From NCBI GenBank assembly GCA_021163745.1, contig JAGGTM010000010.1, forward strand, positions 1 through 7,974: a stretch of 7,974 nucleotides of DNA. Reading direction: 5' to 3'. The position numbers were made by a program, and so were the translations under genes. Source of the DNA: a bacterium. GTDB taxonomy: Bacteria; Patescibacteriota; Minisyncoccia; Portnoybacterales; JAGGTM01. Below, one piece after another: positions 5,705-7,974 of this stretch. The notes below the pieces were generated by a model. The model ran no database searches, was not told where the DNA came from, and was given only the letters and a program-made list of their open reading frames with translations. How positions within the stretch are numbered: the first letter of the stretch is position 1; every line of letters starts with the position of its first letter.

Positions 5705-5770
5705 CTCAATTGGTAGAGCAACTGGCTGTTAACCAGTGGGTTGGAGGTTCGAGTCCTCCCCGCGGAGCCA
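5695..5770 (+). tRNA. tRNA-Asn (anticodon GTT)
   Basis: This is a complete cloverleaf of 73 nt plus an encoded CCA (5768-5770). The acceptor strands TCCGCGG (5695-5701) and CCGCGGA (5760-5766) are fully paired, with discriminator G5767. The D-stem is GCTC/GAGC (5704-5707/5716-5719). The anticodon stem ACTGG/CCAGT (5721-5725/5733-5737) encloses the loop CTGTTAA with GTT at 5728-5730. The T-arm GGAGG/CCTCC surrounds TTCGAGT (5748-5754). The UCC start and G discriminator are normal for bacterial tRNA-Asn. Its first ten bases overlap the end of the GIY-YIG gene. Expression probably comes from the promoter at 5321, as part of a long precursor that contains the nuclease mRNA. Confidence 0.97.
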
Positions 5771-5973
5771 TAGATTGAGATACGAACTCATTTTGGAACG
5801 ATTTTGAAGATTTTATATATAGATTAGAAGGGTGTTGGTTTTAGGGATTAAAATATGTTAAGATTATTATCAGAGATTAAAGGATTTCAACGAACATTGG
5901 TTTTCTTTTTTTAAATTCATAGAGTCGAGCCGGTCGATGTTTTCCTTTTTGGAAGGAAGAAGTTGGTTTTAAT

Positions 5974-5996
5974 AAATCCAAGAAAAGGATTTTTTT
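5974..5996 (+). terminator. Weak rho-independent terminator candidate
   Basis: AAATCC (5974-5979) pairs with GGATTT (5987-5992) around a 7-nt A-rich loop, and the T-run continues to 5996. The stem is only six pairs and AT-rich. It could end the transcript that includes the tRNA, about 200 nt after the CCA end. Confidence 0.35.
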
Positions 5997-6063
5997 CGGA
6001 AATTTCTTTTATCTAATTTTCTATTTAAAATTATATTGTCTTTTTTAATCTTTTTTCTTGAAA

Positions 6064-6331
6064 GGTAGAAAACAAACAGATTTCTTCCTGAGCACACCAG
6101 TAAATCTTTTTACTTGTTCGTGAATAATTACATTCAAAGAACAGTTTTTTGTGCTAAACCATTGTTCCACAAGAACTCAAAATCATTCACGAAATATCAG
6201 GAATTTCATTCTTGGAAGAAGCTATTTCTGGAAAACTTCTTTAGCTTTTTCCAGCCCGTCTTTGGCTTTTTAGGGCAAGGGTGACAGATAGAGATTCTAG
6301 TTAATTTAGCCAAACTCCTTTTAGGGGTTTG
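6064..6331 (+). ncRNA. Candidate structured RNA of unknown class
   Basis: Several helices fit together. AGCACA (6091-6096) pairs with TGTGCT (6150-6155) and encloses two hairpins: AGTAAA/TTTACT (6099-6104/6109-6114) and TGTTC-g-TGAAT/ATTCA-aa-GAACA (6115-6125/6132-6143). Together they resemble a three-way junction. Upstream, GGTAGAAA (6064-6071) faces TTTCTTCC (6081-6088) with one mismatch. Downstream there is a 13-bp helix with two wobbles (6212-6224 with 6242-6254). CAAACTCC (6311-6318) pairs with GGGGTTTG (6324-6331) with one wobble. No known RNA family is recognisable, strand and ends are uncertain, and AT-rich DNA produces chance helices. Confidence 0.3.
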
Positions 6332-6466
6332 ATACCTTTAGTACTGTGACTTATAGTTGTCAGAAAAATTTTAATTTCAACGCTCAAACAATTAGGGCTC
6401 GGTTATTTACTTTTAATAAAATAAAACCTAAGAAATTAGTTCAAAAAATTATCCACAGTTTACTAA

Positions 6467-6495
6467 TTGTAAATTAAAACAAAATAATGTAATAT
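6467..6495 (+). promoter_or_regulatory. Possible promoter for the surface-protein gene
   Basis: TTGTAA (6467-6472) and TAATAT (6490-6495) are 17 nt apart. A start near 6502 would give a leader of about 27 nt before ATG 6529. Each box matches the consensus at four of six positions. A TTATCCACA box lies just upstream at 6449-6457. Confidence 0.33.
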
Positions 6496-6528
6496 GTAAT
6501 CAGGGCCAGAATTCAAACTATAAAAATT

Positions 6529-7632
6529 ATGGAAACAGAAAAACAATTTTTTTCTAATTCTCAAAAATCTAAATTATTTAGGAATGTTATAATTATTTTA
6601 ATTGGTGTTGTTATTTTGGCTGGTGCCATTGGTGTTTTTTATTGGCAGAAAAAAGAAACTAAACCTTTGCCTCAGTTAACTCCAGCAACCCCAACTTCTT
6701 TGCCTCCAACTGAAATTCCTTCTGAACCTTCCATTACCGTTCTTTATCCTAATGGTGGAGAAAAGTGGACATTGGGACAAAGTTATAAAGTTAAGTGGAA
6801 AAGTATGGGGGTAGAAAAAGTGAATGTTTTATTAATAGATTACATGGCTCCTGAAAGTTGTTATCTCAATTATTCTCCCATTGATGCAGAAAAGGGAGAA
6901 TTTGTGATAGATAACTTATCTATGGTAAGATGTAAACCAGGAGCAGGTTCTTGGGTAAAAGAAAAGATTACTCCAGGAGATAAATATGTAATTCGGGTTG
7001 AAAATGCAAATGATAGGCTCCTAAATGATTCCAGTGATAGTTATTTTAGTATTGTTTCAGGTACTGTTTGGAAGACATATCAAGAGAAGCCTTTTGAAGA
7101 ATTGCAACCTCATAAACCTTGGGGGTTTGAATTTAAATATCCTAAAGAGTTTGTTTTGTATAAAGGCGATTATCCTGATTTTCCTATTGGCAGTTTTCTA
7201 AAAAGTCATCATAGTGGAACAGGTTTATGGTCAGTTAGCCCTAATGTATCAGTAGCACTTTCTAAAACTGCTTATTCTGGAACTAATCTTAAAGGTGCTT
7301 GGGTTACGGTATCTTATGATCCAGATATTGCTAACTTATCAGATTGTCAAAAAGTAGAAAGAAATCAAGTTGTAGAAAAAATGACAGAAAGCCAAGTTAT
7401 TAATGGAATTATTTGGTATAAAAGATTGATAGATAGTGCTGCTGCCGGCACAATGATAAAATCAAGAGTTTATCATACTTTTCATAATAATATGTGTTAT
7501 GAAATGGCTTTGCATTTAGCAATTAGTAATATTGAAACTTACGATCCTTCTTTAGGCATAAAGCCAGTTGATGAAGATGAAATTTGGAGCAAGTTAGAGA
7601 ATATTCTTTCTACTTTCAGATTTTTGGAATAA
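6529..7632 (+). CDS. Membrane-anchored extracellular protein with Kre9/KNH-like Ig-fold domain
   Basis: Function is unknown; it is probably displayed on the outer face of the cytoplasmic membrane. After a polar N-terminus with basic residues comes one transmembrane helix (about 19-39, ending YWQKK) without a lipobox. A Pro/Thr-rich linker follows (about 44-67). Residues 68-176 resemble the Kre9/KNH (Ser-Thr-rich, PF10342-type) beta-sandwich that is frequent in Parcubacteria surface proteins: it opens ITVLYPNGGEKWTLGQSYKVKW and ends in SDSYFSI. The C-terminal part (about 197-367) opens PWGFEFKYPKEF, the start I associate with a small alpha/beta domain of CPR exported proteins, and ends in LENILSTFRFL. 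It has four cysteines (111, 135, 273, 323), compatible with extracytoplasmic disulfides. No catalytic motif is apparent, so binding or adhesion is a guess. No Shine-Dalgarno site is present. The next gene begins with a similar N-terminal anchor. Confidence 0.75.
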   Translation: METEKQFFSNSQKSKLFRNVIIILIGVVILAGAIGVFYWQKKETKPLPQLTPATPTSLPPTEIPSEPSITVLYPNGGEKWTLGQSYKVKWKSMGVEKVNVLLIDYMAPESCYLNYSPIDAEKGEFVIDNLSMVRCKPGAGSWVKEKITPGDKYVIRVENANDRLLNDSSDSYFSIVSGTVWKTYQEKPFEELQPHKPWGFEFKYPKEFVLYKGDYPDFPIGSFLKSHHSGTGLWSVSPNVSVALSKTAYSGTNLKGAWVTVSYDPDIANLSDCQKVERNQVVEKMTESQVINGIIWYKRLIDSAAAGTMIKSRVYHTFHNNMCYEMALHLAISNIETYDPSLGIKPVDEDEIWSKLENILSTFRFLE

Positions 7633-7734
7633 ATTAGGATAAGAAATATTTAGGAATTTAAATTTTAAAGCGATGAACTGGTTATATCTAACTGGGAGAA
7701 TTAAATCATAAAGTGTGATAATAGAAATCAGGAA

Positions 7735-7776
7735 ATTGTAAAAAACTAAATTATAATTTATTTGACAATTTACAAT
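7735..7776. promoter_or_regulatory. Nested dyads over a promoter -35 box (operator-like)
   Basis: ATTGTAAA (7735-7742) is the inverse of TTTACAAT (7769-7776). Between them lies the perfect 12-bp palindrome AAATTATAATTT (7748-7759). The right side of the dyad overlaps the TTGACA box of the next gene. The AT-rich composition makes palindromes easy to obtain by chance. Confidence 0.3.
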
Positions 7777-7790
7777 CTGAGAATTTTAAA
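7762..7790 (+). promoter_or_regulatory. Promoter candidate for the 3'-terminal gene
   Basis: A perfect TTGACA (7762-7767) is followed after 17 nt by TTTAAA (7785-7790), a four-of-six match to the -10 box. A start near 7797 leaves about 30 nt before ATG 7828. It lies in the 195-nt gap after the surface-protein gene, which holds no other gene. Confidence 0.45.
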
Positions 7791-7827
7791 AGGTTAAAAA
7801 AAAATATCAACATAAAATCAAGAAATT

Positions 7828-7974
7828 ATGAATCAAGAACAATCTACAAAATACAACTTTTCTCTAATTCTTTTGGTAATTTTGATTACTGGTTTGATAG
7901 TAGGAAGCGGAGTTTATTTATGGCAGAAATCTTATAATAAGAAACTACAAACACAAAATCAGCAACTACAGCAA
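7828..7974 (+). CDS. Membrane-anchored protein, N-terminal fragment (runs off the window)
   Basis: Forty-nine codons are visible from ATG 7828 to the window end with no stop. A short polar N-terminus (MNQEQSTKYN) is followed by a hydrophobic helix at about 11-32 that ends YLWQK, then a Lys/Gln/Asn-rich stretch (KKLQTQNQQLQQ) that could begin a coiled coil or linker. The order of polar start, single helix and a W-Q-K boundary is the same as in the gene at 6529, so the two may be paralogous surface proteins that share an anchor. No Shine-Dalgarno site is visible. Function cannot be inferred from this fragment. Confidence 0.65.
   Translation, partial: MNQEQSTKYNFSLILLVILITGLIVGSGVYLWQKSYNKKLQTQNQQLQQ

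Larger units (their letters stand above)
5771..6528. other. 758-nt stretch without a recognisable gene
   Basis: No frame on either strand gives a convincing protein; the longest open stretches are short and have no homology I recognise. Contents I can point to are a weak terminator (5974-5996), a cluster of local helices (6064-6331) and a possible promoter near the 3' end. TTGGTTTT also occurs three times (5835-5842, 5897-5904, 5963-5970), about 62 and 66 nt apart. I looked for tmRNA, RNase P RNA, SRP RNA and 5S rRNA signatures and found none that hold up. It may hold an unknown RNA gene or decayed sequence. Confidence 0.6.

Noticed and set aside
5776..5794. TGAG/CTCA hairpin with TTTT directly after the tRNA as its terminator
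   Set aside because: The stem is only four pairs with a 7-nt loop and four T; too weak to call.
5940..5966. GGAAGGAAGAAG, one base from the SRP RNA signature GGAAGGAAGCAG
   Set aside because: The 5' partner strand (GUCAGGUCC-like) is absent; TTTTCCTTTTT precedes it, and the flanks do not form the SRP helix. Purine-rich chance match.
6040..6180. Open frame of about 43 codons on the - strand in the gene-free stretch
   Set aside because: Short, preceded by several stops, no start codon with context, no recognisable domain, and it coincides with the helices described. An open stretch of this size is expected by chance.
6161..6190. GTTCCACAAGAACTC resembles the 5S rRNA segment GTTCCCAT..GAACTC
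   Set aside because: The rest of 5S rRNA, including the terminal helix and the loop E region, is missing on both sides.
6268..6290. AGGGCAAGGGTGACAG resembles a segment of bacterial RNase P RNA
   Set aside because: The universal GAGGAAAGUCC element that should precede it is absent, as are the other conserved regions and a matching 3' end.
161..7632. Alternative genetic code with TGA read as glycine (as in some CPR lineages), suggested because none of the seven complete genes ends in TGA
   Set aside because: All genes are full length without any in-frame TGA, and glycine is encoded by GGN. Seven non-TGA stops are not unusual in AT-rich DNA.

Overview
The window is very AT-rich and densely coded on the + strand. 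It uses the standard code, most genes lack a Shine-Dalgarno site, and the proteins are short and Lys/Ile-rich. This combination, together with a Kre9/KNH-type surface protein and a free-standing GIY-YIG gene beside a tRNA, suggests a Candidate Phyla Radiation bacterium (Patescibacteria, Parcubacteria-like). That assignment is an inference from style and gene content; no marker gene here settles it.

Layout. 1-160 is a non-coding leader with short AT repeats. 161-1471 is murC (peptidoglycan precursor ligase). 1581-1766 is a 61-aa membrane peptide with an acidic tail, closed by a strong bidirectional-looking terminator (1780-1826). 1889-4656 holds a translationally overlapping pair: a GT4-type glycosyltransferase and a polytopic O-antigen ligase/polymerase-like protein. 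4717-5316 is dcd (dCTP deaminase family). 5321-5770 is a tRNA-Asn locus split by a GIY-YIG nuclease gene. 5771-6528 has no convincing gene but contains many local helices that may be a structured RNA. 6529-7632 encodes a membrane-anchored extracellular protein, and 7828-7974 is the start of a second membrane-anchored protein that runs off the window.

How the genes fit together. murC, the glycosyltransferase and the Wzy/WaaL-like protein all serve envelope building: cell-wall precursor, then surface glycan assembly and polymerisation or transfer. dcd belongs to pyrimidine deoxynucleotide supply and is probably only a neighbour. The last two genes look like surface proteins anchored by a single N-terminal helix.

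The most notable locus is 5321-5770. A good sigma70-type promoter lies just upstream of a 5' half of tRNA-Asn. That half ends exactly at the end of the anticodon loop and carries a 38-bp insertion of two tandem GC-rich palindromes. A GIY-YIG gene follows, and its last three sense codons and stop codon lie inside a complete tRNA-Asn gene. The arrangement looks like a small GIY-YIG element that entered the tRNA gene at the anticodon loop and regenerated it downstream. It also makes the nuclease mRNA and the tRNA overlap, so 5' processing of the tRNA would remove the mRNA's stop codon. A second GC-rich palindrome sits in frame inside the Wzy-like gene (3265-3306) and shares its TTTACC edge with the tRNA insertion.
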